Of a stretch of DNA of 59,021 nucleotides, positions 45,477 through 54,314 are shown in pieces. How positions within the stretch are numbered: the first letter of the stretch is position 1; each line of letters begins with the position of its first letter. The position numbers were made by a program, and so were the translations under genes. Under the pieces are notes generated by a model, which was given only the letters and a program-made list of their open reading frames with translations, searched no databases and was not told where the DNA came from. The stretch covers positions 1 to 59,021 of the forward strand of contig NZ_WNKX01000028.1 of NCBI RefSeq assembly GCF_009720745.1, in the 5' to 3' direction. This DNA is from Massilia eburnea. GTDB taxonomy: Bacteria; Pseudomonadota; Gammaproteobacteria; Burkholderiales; Burkholderiaceae_D.

Positions 45477-47681
45477 ATGGAAATTAAGGTCAATTTTCTC
45501 GACAAGCTTCGCCTGGAAGCCAAGTTTGACGACTTCACGGTCATCGCCGACCAGCCAATCCGCTACAAAGGCGATGGCTCCGCGCCCGGACCATTCGATT
45601 ACTTCCTGGCCTCATCGGCGCTGTGCGCAGCCTATTTTGTCAAGCTGTATTGCAACACTCGCAATATTCCGACCGAAAATATTCGTCTGTCGCAAAACAA
45701 TATCGTCGACCCGGAAAACCGCTACCAGCAGACTTTCAAGATCCAAGTCGAGCTTCCGCCCGATATCTCGGCAAAGGACCGTGAAGGCATCCTGCGCTCG
45801 ATCGACCGCTGTACGGTAAAGAAAGTGGTGCAGCAAGGTCCGGAGTTCATCATCGAAGAAGTCGAGAACCTCGATGCCGACGCCCAGTCGCTGCTGACGC
45901 TCAATCCGTCCGCAGAACAGAGCACCTATATCCTGGGCAAGGATTTGCCGCTGGAGCAGACGATCGCCAATATGTCCGCCCAATTGGCGCGCCTGGGAAT
46001 CAAGATCGAAATCGCTTCCTGGCGCAATATTGTCCCCAATGTGTGGTCGCTGCATATCCGCGACGCGCACTCGCCGATGTGCTTCACCAACGGCAAAGGG
46101 GCGACCAAGGAAAGTGCGCTGGCATCGGCACTTGGCGAATACATCGAGCGCACGAATAACAATCACTTTTACGCCGGCGTGTACTGGGGCGAAGACATCG
46201 CCAACGCTCCGTTCGTGCACTACCCGAACGAGCGCTGGTTCAAGCCCGGCCCCGGCGACTCGCTGCCGCCGGAGATCCTGGACGAATACACCCTGGAGAT
46301 CTACAACCCCGATGGCGAGCTGAATGGCTCGCACCTGTACGATACCAATTCCGGCAACGTGGAGCGGGGCATTTGCTCACTTCCGTACCTGCGCCAATCG
46401 GACGGGGAGACGGTTTATTTCCCGTCCAACCTGGTTGAAAACCTCTTCGTCAGCAACGGCATGAGCGCCGGGAACACGCTGGCCGAGGCACAGGTCCAGT
46501 GCCTGTCGGAGATTTTCGAGAGGGCGGTTAAACGCGAAATTATCGAGGGCGAAATCGCCTTGCCGGACGTGCCGCAGGAAGTGCTGGCCAAGTATCCAGG
46601 CATTGTGGCCGGCATCAAGGGCCTCGAAGAACAAGGTTTCCCGGTTCTGGTGAAGGATGCCTCGCTGGGCGGTCAATATCCGGTCATGTGCGTTACCTTG
46701 ATGAATCCGCGCACCGGCGGCGTGTTTGCTTCCTTTGGCGCGCATCCGAGCTTCGAAGTGGCGCTGGAGCGCAGCCTGACCGAACTGCTGCAGGGCCGCA
46801 GCTTCGAAGGCCTGAATGATCTGCCGCGCCCGACCTTCGTCAGCAACGCGGTGACCGAACCAAACAACTTCGTGGAACACTTTATCGACTCCAGCGGACT
46901 GGTCTCCTGGCGCTTCTTCAGCGCCAAATCCGATTACGGCTTTGTCGAATGGGATTTCTCCGGCCACGGAGAAAATTCAAACGCTGACGAAGCGGCGACC
47001 TTGTTCGGCATTCTCGAAAACATGGGCAAGGAAGCTTACGTAGCCGTGTACGACCAGCTTGGCGCCACAGCGTGCAGGATCCTTGTGCCGGGGTATTCGG
47101 AAATCTATCCGGTGGAAGACCTGGTCTGGGACAACACGAACAAAGCGCTATTGTTCCGCTCGGACATCCTGCACCTGCACCTGTTGGACGATGATGCGCT
47201 GGAATCGCTGCTCGAGCGCCTGGAGAACAGCGAACTCGATGAATACGGCGACATCGCTACGCTGATCGGCATCGAGTTCGATGAAAACACGGTCTGGGGC
47301 CAACTGACGGTGCTGGAATTGCGGCTGCTGATCAACCTGGCCCTGAACGAATTTGAAGCGGCAAAAGAACTCATCGAAGCCTTCTTGCAATACAACGACA
47401 ACACCGTGGACCGCGGCTTGTTCTACCAGGCGCTGGATGCGGTGCTCGAAGTTGAGCTGTCCGAAGATATGGATCTGGCCGATTACGAATTCAATTTCCG
47501 CCGCATGTTCGGCGACGAGCGAATGGACGCGGTCATCGGCTCTGTCAACGGCAGCGTCCGCTTCTACGGCCTGACGCCGACGAGCATGAAGCTGGAAGGG
47601 CTGGACAGGCACCAGCGGCTGCTGGATAGCTATAAAAAACTGCACGCTGGCCGCGCCAAAGCGGCCGCAGCTGTAAGCTGA
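45477..47681 (+). CDS. OsmC-YcaO fusion protein
   Basis: A 734-residue cytoplasmic fusion. Residues 1-135 form an OsmC domain with both thiols expected for the peroxide-reducing site, C50 (ASSALCAAYF) and C112 (SIDRCTVKK). Residues about 150-560 form a YcaO ATP-dependent cyclodehydratase-like domain; ATP-binding glutamates lie in KESALASALGEYIER and AEAQVQCLSEIFERA. A helical, TPR-like C-terminal region (about 570-720) follows, as in E. coli YcaO, and no proline-rich PxPxP tail is present. E. coli YcaO supports RimO-dependent methylthiolation of ribosomal protein S12. No precursor peptide gene adjoins it, so a RiPP role is unlikely. Confidence 0.92.
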   Translation: MEIKVNFLDKLRLEAKFDDFTVIADQPIRYKGDGSAPGPFDYFLASSALCAAYFVKLYCNTRNIPTENIRLSQNNIVDPENRYQQTFKIQVELPPDISAKDREGILRSIDRCTVKKVVQQGPEFIIEEVENLDADAQSLLTLNPSAEQSTYILGKDLPLEQTIANMSAQLARLGIKIEIASWRNIVPNVWSLHIRDAHSPMCFTNGKGATKESALASALGEYIERTNNNHFYAGVYWGEDIANAPFVHYPNERWFKPGPGDSLPPEILDEYTLEIYNPDGELNGSHLYDTNSGNVERGICSLPYLRQSDGETVYFPSNLVENLFVSNGMSAGNTLAEAQVQCLSEIFERAVKREIIEGEIALPDVPQEVLAKYPGIVAGIKGLEEQGFPVLVKDASLGGQYPVMCVTLMNPRTGGVFASFGAHPSFEVALERSLTELLQGRSFEGLNDLPRPTFVSNAVTEPNNFVEHFIDSSGLVSWRFFSAKSDYGFVEWDFSGHGENSNADEAATLFGILENMGKEAYVAVYDQLGATACRILVPGYSEIYPVEDLVWDNTNKALLFRSDILHLHLLDDDALESLLERLENSELDEYGDIATLIGIEFDENTVWGQLTVLELRLLINLALNEFEAAKELIEAFLQYNDNTVDRGLFYQALDAVLEVELSEDMDLADYEFNFRRMFGDERMDAVIGSVNGSVRFYGLTPTSMKLEGLDRHQRLLDSYKKLHAGRAKAAAAVS

Positions 47682-47693
47682 AGCAGCGGCGTC

Positions 47694-48599
47694 TTAATGG
47701 CGCCGGCCTGGTTCATGGCCTTCGTCCTTCTCAGGCCGGTCGGCTTTGTCCGGTCGGCCGCCGTGTTCCGGCCTTGCGTTCCGGGCAGCTTCGCGTTGTT
47801 CAGCATGGCCAGGATTCATGAATGCTTCGTTGCGCGGTGCGTCAGTCCGCATGGGCGGGCGCTCGTGCGGGGCTGGGCGCGCTTCGCGTGACGGTGCATG
47901 TTGGAATGGTGGCGCTTCGGCGCGATCCATTTGCCGCCTGTCGCCGTAGCGTGGTTCGGTTGGCCGGGCTGACTGGGGCTGGGACTGGTGCGCAGGAGCC
48001 GTTCGCTCCGCCGGACGGTTGGCGCCCGCTGCGACCTGTGCCGGCCATCGTTGCCGCGTTTGCGGATCATGCGGCGCGTAACGGTAGTGTTGCTGGACGA
48101 GCTCCCGGCGCTGCACTTCATTTGGGTAATTCGCACGCGTGAAGCGCTGCTGGTAGACCGGCAGCGGGGCCGGCGCCGGCACTGCGGCGCGATTCCAGCG
48201 CTGCCAATTGCGGTGGCGATGCGCCCAGCCCGGCCCCCAGACCGAATCCCAGCGCGGCGGAGCGCTCATGACCCAGCTTGTGAACATCGGCGGTGGCGCG
48301 ACGTAATAGCGCACCGGTACCCTCAAAACAAACAGCGGCACGCTATCGACGGCGACAAGATCCCATGGGCCGTCATACCAGGGACTGGAATACCATACGC
48401 CATCCGCGTAGACCCAATAGAGGCCGTCGTAGAAGAAGTAATTGGCGTGCAAATGCGGCGCGTAATAAACGGGGTACCCAGGGACCCGCTGCAAAACCGG
48501 ATATTGAACGACGTCGATGGAGATGTTGACGCTGGCATTTCCCAAAGCAGGCACACAAGCAAATGCCGCCAAGGCGATAGAGGTGACTAATTTGCGCAT
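47694..48599 (-). CDS. Exported YxxxxW-rich protein with Pro/Arg/His-rich tail
   Basis: A 301-residue protein with a clear signal peptide (LVTSIALAAFACVPALG, cut near NAS). Residues 25-120 are rich in Tyr, Trp and Pro (YYAPHLHANYFFYDG, YSSPWYDGPWDL), which is typical of the small exported YXWW-type proteins seen in many proteobacteria. The second half is low-complexity, rich in Pro, Arg, Glu and His, and probably unstructured. No function is known. Convergent to the YcaO gene with a 12-base gap. Confidence 0.75.
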   Translation of the reverse strand: MRKLVTSIALAAFACVPALGNASVNISIDVVQYPVLQRVPGYPVYYAPHLHANYFFYDGLYWVYADGVWYSSPWYDGPWDLVAVDSVPLFVLRVPVRYYVAPPPMFTSWVMSAPPRWDSVWGPGWAHRHRNWQRWNRAAVPAPAPLPVYQQRFTRANYPNEVQRRELVQQHYRYAPHDPQTRQRWPAQVAAGANRPAERTAPAHQSQPQSARPTEPRYGDRRQMDRAEAPPFQHAPSREARPAPHERPPMRTDAPRNEAFMNPGHAEQREAARNARPEHGGRPDKADRPEKDEGHEPGRRH

Positions 48600-48815
48600 G
48601 ATATTCCCCCTGAAACAGGGTTGTTGCGGACAATAATCTCACTTTAGTCTACCCATATTGACGCGTCTGTGCGCTGCTGCACTGAGGAAACCACACCAGT
48701 CAGCACATTCAATTGGTAAATTTCGGTCTATCACCTAAGGAAATTCATAACGTAGCGGCCGGACCTGGGCGGTTAGCATTCCCCTTACCATCGCGACCGA
48801 AACAGGAATGGGGAC

Positions 48816-50417
48816 ATGATCAAAACAGCGCGGAAGTTCAGGATGTCGTTGAATTCTTGTTTGTTCGGGATATTGGCGCTCTTAAGTATCCTCAGCAGCG
48901 CCAACGCGGCGAATATGCAAAAGTCGACTGCTATCTGCAGCAACCCGAAGGCGATGACCTTGCCGACCGTGTTGAATGGTCCCGCGAGCGTTTGCCTGTT
49001 CACTTCAGGCACGATGACCAGTGTCGCGTCCAGGCTGGCAGACACATTCACGATCAATGGTGTTTCATATCGAAACATCACATCAACCCAGATGCCAGCG
49101 AGCATTAATGGCAATTATTACATCCGATACGTTGCCAGGCAGAGCGGCGCCCAGTTACAGGTCAATGGCAGCGATAGCAGCGCTCCCGCCAATTACACAT
49201 TGGCAGTCGCAGTGGGCGGCGGCGGCAATGGGACGACCAGCCTTGCGCCGGGCAATTACAGCTACCCGGCAGGCTCTGCGGTGACGATCACAGCAGAGCC
49301 AAGGCAGGGCTCCTTGTTCTCTGGTTGGGGCGGCTCGGTCAGCGACAGCGCTAACCCCTTGACCATTACCATGGACAGCAACAAGGCACTGACCGCGTAT
49401 TTCAGCACGGACAGCAGTGCGGCCGGGCTGAAATCGCTGGCGGGTTTCCCGGTCGGTGTGGCGGTCAATGCAGGGTTCGAGAACAACAGCATCATCAACA
49501 GCGGCTCCAGCGCACAGCAACAGGCTGTAGTGTTCCCGAATTTCAACCAGATGACAGCTGGAAACATCATGAAGATGGGTTACCTGCATCCGCAGGAGAA
49601 TACGTTTACTTTCGACCAGGCCGACCAATTCATATCCTTCGCGAACGCGAATGGCATCGAGGTGCATGGGCACACGCTGATCTGGCATGCCGACTACCAA
49701 GTGCCCAGTTTCATGACGAACTACAGCGGCGACTTTGCCGCCATGCTGAAGAACCACGTCCAGACCATCGTCGGGCATTTCCAGGGCAGGGTGGTCAGTT
49801 GGGATGTGGTCAACGAGGCGCTGGCCGACGACGGGCAAGCGACGGTCGACAATATCCTGTGCAGCACTTTGTTCAGCCAAAGGATGGGGCATGATTTCAT
49901 CGACCAGTCCTTCATCAACGCCCGCGCCATCGATCCGCAAGTCGACCTGTTTTACAACGACTACAACATTGAGGCCGGCGGCCAGAAGACAGCTAACTTG
50001 CTGGCGCTTGTCGATGGCATGCGATCTCGCAGCGTGCCGATTACCGGGGTGGGCTTCCAGATGCACGTGACCATTGACTGGCCGAACATCACGGCCATCG
50101 AATCCTCGCTCAAGGCCATCGCGGACCGCGGCCTGAAGGTGAAGATCTCCGAACTGGACGTGAGCATGAAAAGTGCCTATACCAGTTTCACGCCGGAGGC
50201 TGCGAGCAGGCAGCAGCAACGCTATCACGAAATCATTGCCGCGTATTTGAGGGCCGTGCCGCCTGCGCAGCGGGCCGGCATCACGGTCTGGGGCGTTTGG
50301 GACGCCGATAGCTGGATCAATCAGCCAGGATCGCCGGACTGGCCGTTGTTGTTCGATGCGAATTTCCAGGCAAAACCGGCGCTTCAGGGCTTCAAGGATG
50401 CCTTGGTGGGCAATTGA
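48816..50417 (+). CDS. Secreted endo-1,4-beta-xylanase, GH10
   Basis: A 533-residue protein with a signal peptide ending near residue 31 (LSILSSANA), an N-terminal region of unknown role, a repeat of the InlB/Flg_new type (about 125-197, with GNYSYPAGSAVTITAEP and LFSGWGGS) and a GH10 barrel (about 205-533). The acid/base is E334 (WDVVNEAL) and the nucleophile is E446 (ISELDVS); HTLIWH is also typical. It cleaves beta-1,4-xylan outside the cell. The upstream 216 bases hold no other gene. The inserted repeat probably aids surface or carbohydrate contact. Confidence 0.93.
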   Translation: MIKTARKFRMSLNSCLFGILALLSILSSANAANMQKSTAICSNPKAMTLPTVLNGPASVCLFTSGTMTSVASRLADTFTINGVSYRNITSTQMPASINGNYYIRYVARQSGAQLQVNGSDSSAPANYTLAVAVGGGGNGTTSLAPGNYSYPAGSAVTITAEPRQGSLFSGWGGSVSDSANPLTITMDSNKALTAYFSTDSSAAGLKSLAGFPVGVAVNAGFENNSIINSGSSAQQQAVVFPNFNQMTAGNIMKMGYLHPQENTFTFDQADQFISFANANGIEVHGHTLIWHADYQVPSFMTNYSGDFAAMLKNHVQTIVGHFQGRVVSWDVVNEALADDGQATVDNILCSTLFSQRMGHDFIDQSFINARAIDPQVDLFYNDYNIEAGGQKTANLLALVDGMRSRSVPITGVGFQMHVTIDWPNITAIESSLKAIADRGLKVKISELDVSMKSAYTSFTPEAASRQQQRYHEIIAAYLRAVPPAQRAGITVWGVWDADSWINQPGSPDWPLLFDANFQAKPALQGFKDALVGN

Positions 50418-50438
50418 GCGTACCACGCCAACACTTCG

Positions 50439-50454
50439 CATAATCTATATTATG
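50439..50454. promoter_or_regulatory. Inverted repeat CATAAT-CTAT-ATTATG between the xylanase and ROK genes
   Basis: A perfect 6+4+6 inverted repeat that also contains TATATT/TATTAT-like -10 sequences. It may be a promoter with an operator for the ROK-cutC pair. Confidence 0.4.
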
Positions 50455-50503
50455 TCAAATTAAAGATGAAGGAGTTTCTGGTGTTCCGGTAGCATTTGCT
50501 CGT

Positions 50504-51433
50504 ATGATTCGCAGCATGATTACCTGCTTCGATATTGGCGGTACCGCCATCAAATGCGCCGTTGCGACGGCTGACGGCAAGATCAGCGAGCTGCACCGGG
50601 TTCCGACACCCACCAAGGACTTTGGCGCTTTCACGGACGCCATGCGGACATTGATTGTCGCCGGCGGCCTTTCTCGTGGCGTCGCCATCTCGATCGCTGG
50701 CGTGATTGATCCGGACGATGGCCGCATCAAATGTGCAAATATCCCCTGCATCGATGGCCGGACCTTGGCCGCCGACCTGACTGCGGCCTTCGGCCTGCCT
50801 GTCTGGATCATCAACGACGCTGACAGCTTCGCCCTGGCCGAAGCCCATGCCGGTGCGGGTCGCGGCCACCCTACTGTCTTTGGGCTTATCCTGGGCACTG
50901 GCGTCGGTGGCGGCCTGGTCATCGGTGGACGCTTGATCAGCGGCCCGGGCGGTTTTGCCGGCGAATGGGGCCACGGTCCGGTGGCTGCCCAGTTTGCCGG
51001 CACGCCGCCACAGTCCATTCCCCGATATCGTTGCGGCTGCGGGCAGACTGGCTGTCTCGATACGGTCGGCAGCGCGCGCGGCATGGAACGCCTGCACCTT
51101 GCCTTGCACCAGTCGCCAATGGACAGCCGCGAAATCATCGCCGCCTGGCAGGCTGGCGATGCCAGTGCCGAGCGAACTATTTCCTGTTTCATCGACCTGT
51201 TAAGCGGCCCGCTGGCAATGCTGGTCAACACCGTTGGCGCGTCCATCCTGCCGGTCGGCGGCGGCCTGGCGAACAGCGCACCGCTCATCGCGCGGCTGGA
51301 TCAGGCGGTTCGCGCAGCTATCCTGCGCAAGACTGGCGCGCCAATCATCGTCCCTGGCCAATCCGGGGTGGAGCCAGGTTTGATCGGCGCTGCCTGGCTG
51401 GGGCTGGAAAAACTGGGAAGCGCACATGTCTAA
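50504..51433 (+). CDS. ROK-family sugar kinase, probable N-acetylglucosamine kinase
   Basis: A 309-residue kinase. It has the N-terminal phosphate motif FDIGGTAIK, the ROK signature region LGTGVGGGLVIGG and the zinc-binding CGCGQTGCLDT that marks ROK proteins. The EWGH motif with the conserved Glu and His of hexosamine kinases is present. The start is ATG 50504 or, four codons later, ATG 50516; neither has a strong ribosome site. The stop overlaps cutC by eight bases. Next to a glycosylasparaginase and ABC transporter the likely substrate is GlcNAc; glucose is also possible. Confidence 0.87.
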   Translation: MIRSMITCFDIGGTAIKCAVATADGKISELHRVPTPTKDFGAFTDAMRTLIVAGGLSRGVAISIAGVIDPDDGRIKCANIPCIDGRTLAADLTAAFGLPVWIINDADSFALAEAHAGAGRGHPTVFGLILGTGVGGGLVIGGRLISGPGGFAGEWGHGPVAAQFAGTPPQSIPRYRCGCGQTGCLDTVGSARGMERLHLALHQSPMDSREIIAAWQAGDASAERTISCFIDLLSGPLAMLVNTVGASILPVGGGLANSAPLIARLDQAVRAAILRKTGAPIIVPGQSGVEPGLIGAAWLGLEKLGSAHV

Positions 51434-52157
51434 GGCGATCACACTGGAAGTCTGCGTGGATAACGTCGATGGCCTGGCCGCCGCCTTGTGCGGCGGTGCA
51501 GACAGGATCGAGTTATGCAGCGCGCTGGAAGTCGGCGGCTTGACGCCTACCGCTGGCTTGTTGCGTGCAGCATCGGAGAGCCCGGTTCCAGTCGTGGCGA
51601 TGATACGTCCGCGTGGTGGCGACTTCTGCTTCAACGAGGCGGAAACGCTGTTGATGCTGGATGAGATAGACGCCGTTGCCGCCGCTGGCTTGCAAGGGGT
51701 CGTGCTGGGTGCATCGGTGGCCGATGGCCAGCTCGACCTGAACACGCTTGAGCGCCTCGTGCGGCGGGCTGCGGCGCGCGGACTCCGCTGCGTCCTGCAC
51801 CGCGCCATTGACCTTTGCCCGGACTTGGCCGGGGCTACGCGCCAAGCTATCGATCTGGGGTTCGAGCGTATCCTCACTTCCGGCGGCGCAAGGAGCGCCC
51901 TTGATGGACTGGCTGGACTCGAACGCAGTTTTGACGCCGCTGCCGGACGTATCACAATCATGCCTGGCGCCGGCATCAACGCCGGCAATGCCGGTTTGCT
52001 GCGCGCACGCCTGCCGCTGACCGACGTCCACGCATCTTGTTCCGGGTTGCTGCCGCCGGCGTCCACCCAGATACTGGCTTTCGGTTTCGATTCCGGCGGC
52101 CGCCGCCAGACCGATAGCGGAAAAGTCGCGGAGCTGAAAGCCGCGCTGCTGGCCTGA
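51426..52157 (+). CDS. cutC: CutC family TIM-barrel protein
   Basis: A 243-residue protein of the CutC family, recognised by the N-terminal LEVCVDNVDGLAAALCGGADRIELC, then MIRPRGGDF and ILTSGG. The name comes from a reported copper role in E. coli, but the fold is an enzyme-like TIM barrel with conserved Arg, Glu and His at the mouth of the barrel (RIELC, RPRGG, LHRAID). Here it overlaps a ROK kinase gene and precedes a glycosylasparaginase cluster, which suggests a catabolic role rather than copper homeostasis. Confidence 0.9.
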   Translation: MSKAITLEVCVDNVDGLAAALCGGADRIELCSALEVGGLTPTAGLLRAASESPVPVVAMIRPRGGDFCFNEAETLLMLDEIDAVAAAGLQGVVLGASVADGQLDLNTLERLVRRAAARGLRCVLHRAIDLCPDLAGATRQAIDLGFERILTSGGARSALDGLAGLERSFDAAAGRITIMPGAGINAGNAGLLRARLPLTDVHASCSGLLPPASTQILAFGFDSGGRRQTDSGKVAELKAALLA

Positions 52158-52170
52158 CTCGGCGCTCCTC

Positions 52171-52229
52171 TTGAAATTCAATGCTGTTTATGTGACACTC
52201 GTCCGGTTTGCAGTGAAACCGGTTTCACT
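52171..52229 (+). promoter_or_regulatory. Promoter and LacI-type operator of the ABC-glycosylasparaginase operon
   Basis: AGTGAAACCGGTTTCACT (52212-52229) is a perfect 18-base palindrome with the CG-centred layout of LacI-family operators. TTGAAA (52171-52176) and GACACT (52194-52199) with a 17-base spacer form a plausible promoter, so the operator would sit at about +6 to +24, a repressing position. A lacI gene lies at the end of the cluster. Confidence 0.75.
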
Positions 52230-52247
52230 TTTAGCGGAGCAGCCTGT

Positions 52248-52907
52248 TTGACGTTCGACCTGACCTTACTTGCGCCCTACCTTGGCGACTTGGCAGCTGG
52301 TGCGCGTTTGACCGCCCTCGCCTGTGCGTTCGCGCTGGCCGGCGGACTGCTCCTTGGTGTCATGGCGGCACTGATGCGCACCGCCGCGTCGCCCGTGGCG
52401 CGCCGTATTGCGGACGTCTACGTCGACATCTTCCGCAACGTCCCCTTCATCGTCCAACTGTTCTTCCTGTTTTACGGCCTTCCCGAGATCGGCATCGAAA
52501 TGAGCGCTTTCTGCACCGGAGTGCTCGCCTTGTCGTTGGCGGGTGGCGCCTTCACATCGGACGTAATCCGCTCCGGCATCCTGGCCGTGGAACCGGGCGT
52601 GCTCGAGGCGGCCCAGGTCAGCGGCTTATCGCGTCTTGCCATCTACCGCCGCATCGTGCTGCCGATCGCACTGCGCAGTTCCGTGCGGCCCCTCGGTGCG
52701 GTGTTCGTCAACCTGATCCTGACCTCCTCCATCCTGTCGGCGGTCACGCTCAATGAATTGACCGGGAGCGCCAGGATTGTTGCGGCCGACACCTTCCAGC
52801 CGTTCGAGGTGTATGCCTTGCTTCTGGTGCTGTATGCGGCCATGACCTGGCTGGTGTCGCTGTCGGCGGGCGTTCTGCATCGCCGCCTGAACAGGGAGCA
52901 CGGCTGA
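52248..52907 (+). CDS. Polar amino-acid ABC transporter permease (HisM/GlnP family)
   Basis: A 219-residue inner-membrane protein with about five helices and the cytoplasmic EAA loop EAAQVSGLSRLAIYRRIVLPIAL that docks the ATPase. IFRNVPFIVQLFF near helix 3 is typical of the His/Gln/Arg/opine group. The start is TTG with GGAG eight bases upstream (52236-52239), which decides it. Its stop overlaps the second permease by one base. Substrate inferred from context: Asn-GlcNAc or an amino acid. Confidence 0.9.
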   Translation: MTFDLTLLAPYLGDLAAGARLTALACAFALAGGLLLGVMAALMRTAASPVARRIADVYVDIFRNVPFIVQLFFLFYGLPEIGIEMSAFCTGVLALSLAGGAFTSDVIRSGILAVEPGVLEAAQVSGLSRLAIYRRIVLPIALRSSVRPLGAVFVNLILTSSILSAVTLNELTGSARIVAADTFQPFEVYALLLVLYAAMTWLVSLSAGVLHRRLNREHG

Positions 52908-53578
52908 TGCGCTACACCGATTTCACATCCCATGACCTGCTGCTCCTGCTGCAAGGGCTCGGCGTCTCCGTAGGGCTGTTCATCGCGACCACCGTCATCG
53001 GCTTGCTGCTCGGCCTGTCATGGGCGATGCTGCGCTACTACCGCACACCATTGGCGGCGCCGCTCGCTGCGGCACTGGCCGAACTGCTGAAGAATTCACC
53101 GGTCCTGGTGCAACTGTTCCTGGTGTTCTTCGGCTTGCCGGTACTGCTGCAAATGGACCTGACTCCGGTTCAGGCGGCGCTCATCACGCTGTCCGGAAAT
53201 ACGGCGGCCTTCATCTATGTCATCGCTGTTTCCGCCATCGAATCGGTCGGCCGCGAGCAGCTTGAAACGGCGCGCGTGTTCGGCATGAGCCGCTGGCAAA
53301 CGCTGCGCCGAATCGTCGCGCCGCAAGCTGCGGCTTTCGGCCTCGGTCCATTGGCGGGCCTGCTGGTCAATCAGCTGCAGGTAACGTCGCTGATCTCGGT
53401 GATTGGCGTGGTAGACCTGACCAAGGTCGGCGCCATCCTGAACTTGCGCACGCTGAAGCCATTTATCGTCTGGACCGTGATCGGCCTGCTGTACTACCTG
53501 ATGGCCCGGCTGGTTGCCTGGGCCTGCGCCCGCGTCGAAGGCCGTTTGCGTGTGCATAGCCAATGGAAGGGTTTGTAA
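52907..53578 (+). CDS. Polar amino-acid ABC transporter permease, second subunit
   Basis: A 223-residue partner of the first permease. It has LLKNSPVLVQLFLVFFGL and the EAA loop in ESVGREQLETARVFGMSRWQTLRRIVAP. Two non-identical permeases followed by one ATPase are the normal layout of this importer class. ATG overlaps the previous stop. Confidence 0.9.
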   Translation: MRYTDFTSHDLLLLLQGLGVSVGLFIATTVIGLLLGLSWAMLRYYRTPLAAPLAAALAELLKNSPVLVQLFLVFFGLPVLLQMDLTPVQAALITLSGNTAAFIYVIAVSAIESVGREQLETARVFGMSRWQTLRRIVAPQAAAFGLGPLAGLLVNQLQVTSLISVIGVVDLTKVGAILNLRTLKPFIVWTVIGLLYYLMARLVAWACARVEGRLRVHSQWKGL

Positions 53579-53579
53579 C

Positions 53580-54314
53580 GTGATACTTATCGAAGGCGCA
53601 GCGAAGCGCTTCGGCAGCCATGCGGTACTGGATGGCATAAACCTGCGCGTCGAACCGGGCGAAGTGGTATCCATCCTCGGCGCCAGCGGTTCCGGAAAAT
53701 CGACGCTGATCCGCTGCATCAACGGCCTCGAAAAGCTCGACGCAGGCACGATTTCCGTCGATGGTCATCGCGTAGACGATTCCAGGCAGTTGCAGCTGGC
53801 ACGCCGCTGTTCGGGCACGGTATTCCAGCAATTCAACCTTTACCCGCATATGACTGCACTGCAGAACATTACGCTGGCGCCGATTGAAGTGTTGAAGGTG
53901 CCGCGAATACAGGCTGACGACGAGGCGCGCAAGCTTCTGGCGTCGGTTGGCCTGTCCGAGCGCGCCGACGCCTATCCCTCACAGCTCTCGGGTGGCCAGC
54001 GCCAACGCGTCGGGATTTGCCGCGCCCTGGCAATGAAACCGCGCTACCTGCTGCTGGACGAAGTCACCAGCGCACTCGATCCCGAGATGACAGCCGAAGT
54101 GTTGGCAATCCTCGCAAAACTGGCCGCTGAAGGTACGACGATGCTCTTCGTCACGCATGAAATCGAATTCGCCCGACAGATCTCCAGCCGCGTGGTGTTC
54201 CTTGACCAGGGCCGCCTGCTTGCCGACCTGCCGGCCGTGCAGTTCTTCGCCGCAAATGGCGGCCTGGCCCAGCCCCGCATCGCCCAATTCCTTTCCAAAA
54301 TGAGTAAGTCATGA
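53580..54314 (+). CDS. Polar amino-acid ABC transporter ATPase
   Basis: A 244-residue ATPase: Walker A GASGSGKST (about 35), Q-loop VFQQFNLYPHMT, signature LSGGQRQR, Walker B YLLLDEVTSALDP and the H-loop VTHE. GTG 53580 is preferred because it starts one base after the previous stop codon and avoids a frame that re-reads the permease gene. The stop overlaps the asparaginase start by four bases (ATGA). Confidence 0.92.
   Translation: MILIEGAAKRFGSHAVLDGINLRVEPGEVVSILGASGSGKSTLIRCINGLEKLDAGTISVDGHRVDDSRQLQLARRCSGTVFQQFNLYPHMTALQNITLAPIEVLKVPRIQADDEARKLLASVGLSERADAYPSQLSGGQRQRVGICRALAMKPRYLLLDEVTSALDPEMTAEVLAILAKLAAEGTTMLFVTHEIEFARQISSRVVFLDQGRLLADLPAVQFFAANGGLAQPRIAQFLSKMSKS

Noticed and set aside
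45477..47681. YcaO as part of a thiazole/oxazole RiPP cluster
   Set aside because: No precursor peptide, dehydrogenase or E1-like partner is adjacent and the C-terminus lacks a PxPxP tail.
50466..50492. Eight-codon leader peptide MKEFLVFR before the ROK gene
   Set aside because: It has no ribosome site of its own, and no attenuator hairpin follows, so it is likely chance.
53514..53580. Longer N-terminus for the ABC ATPase from ATG 53514
   Set aside because: It re-reads the end of the permease gene in another frame with a Cys-rich nonsense sequence; GTG 53580 fits the Walker A distance.
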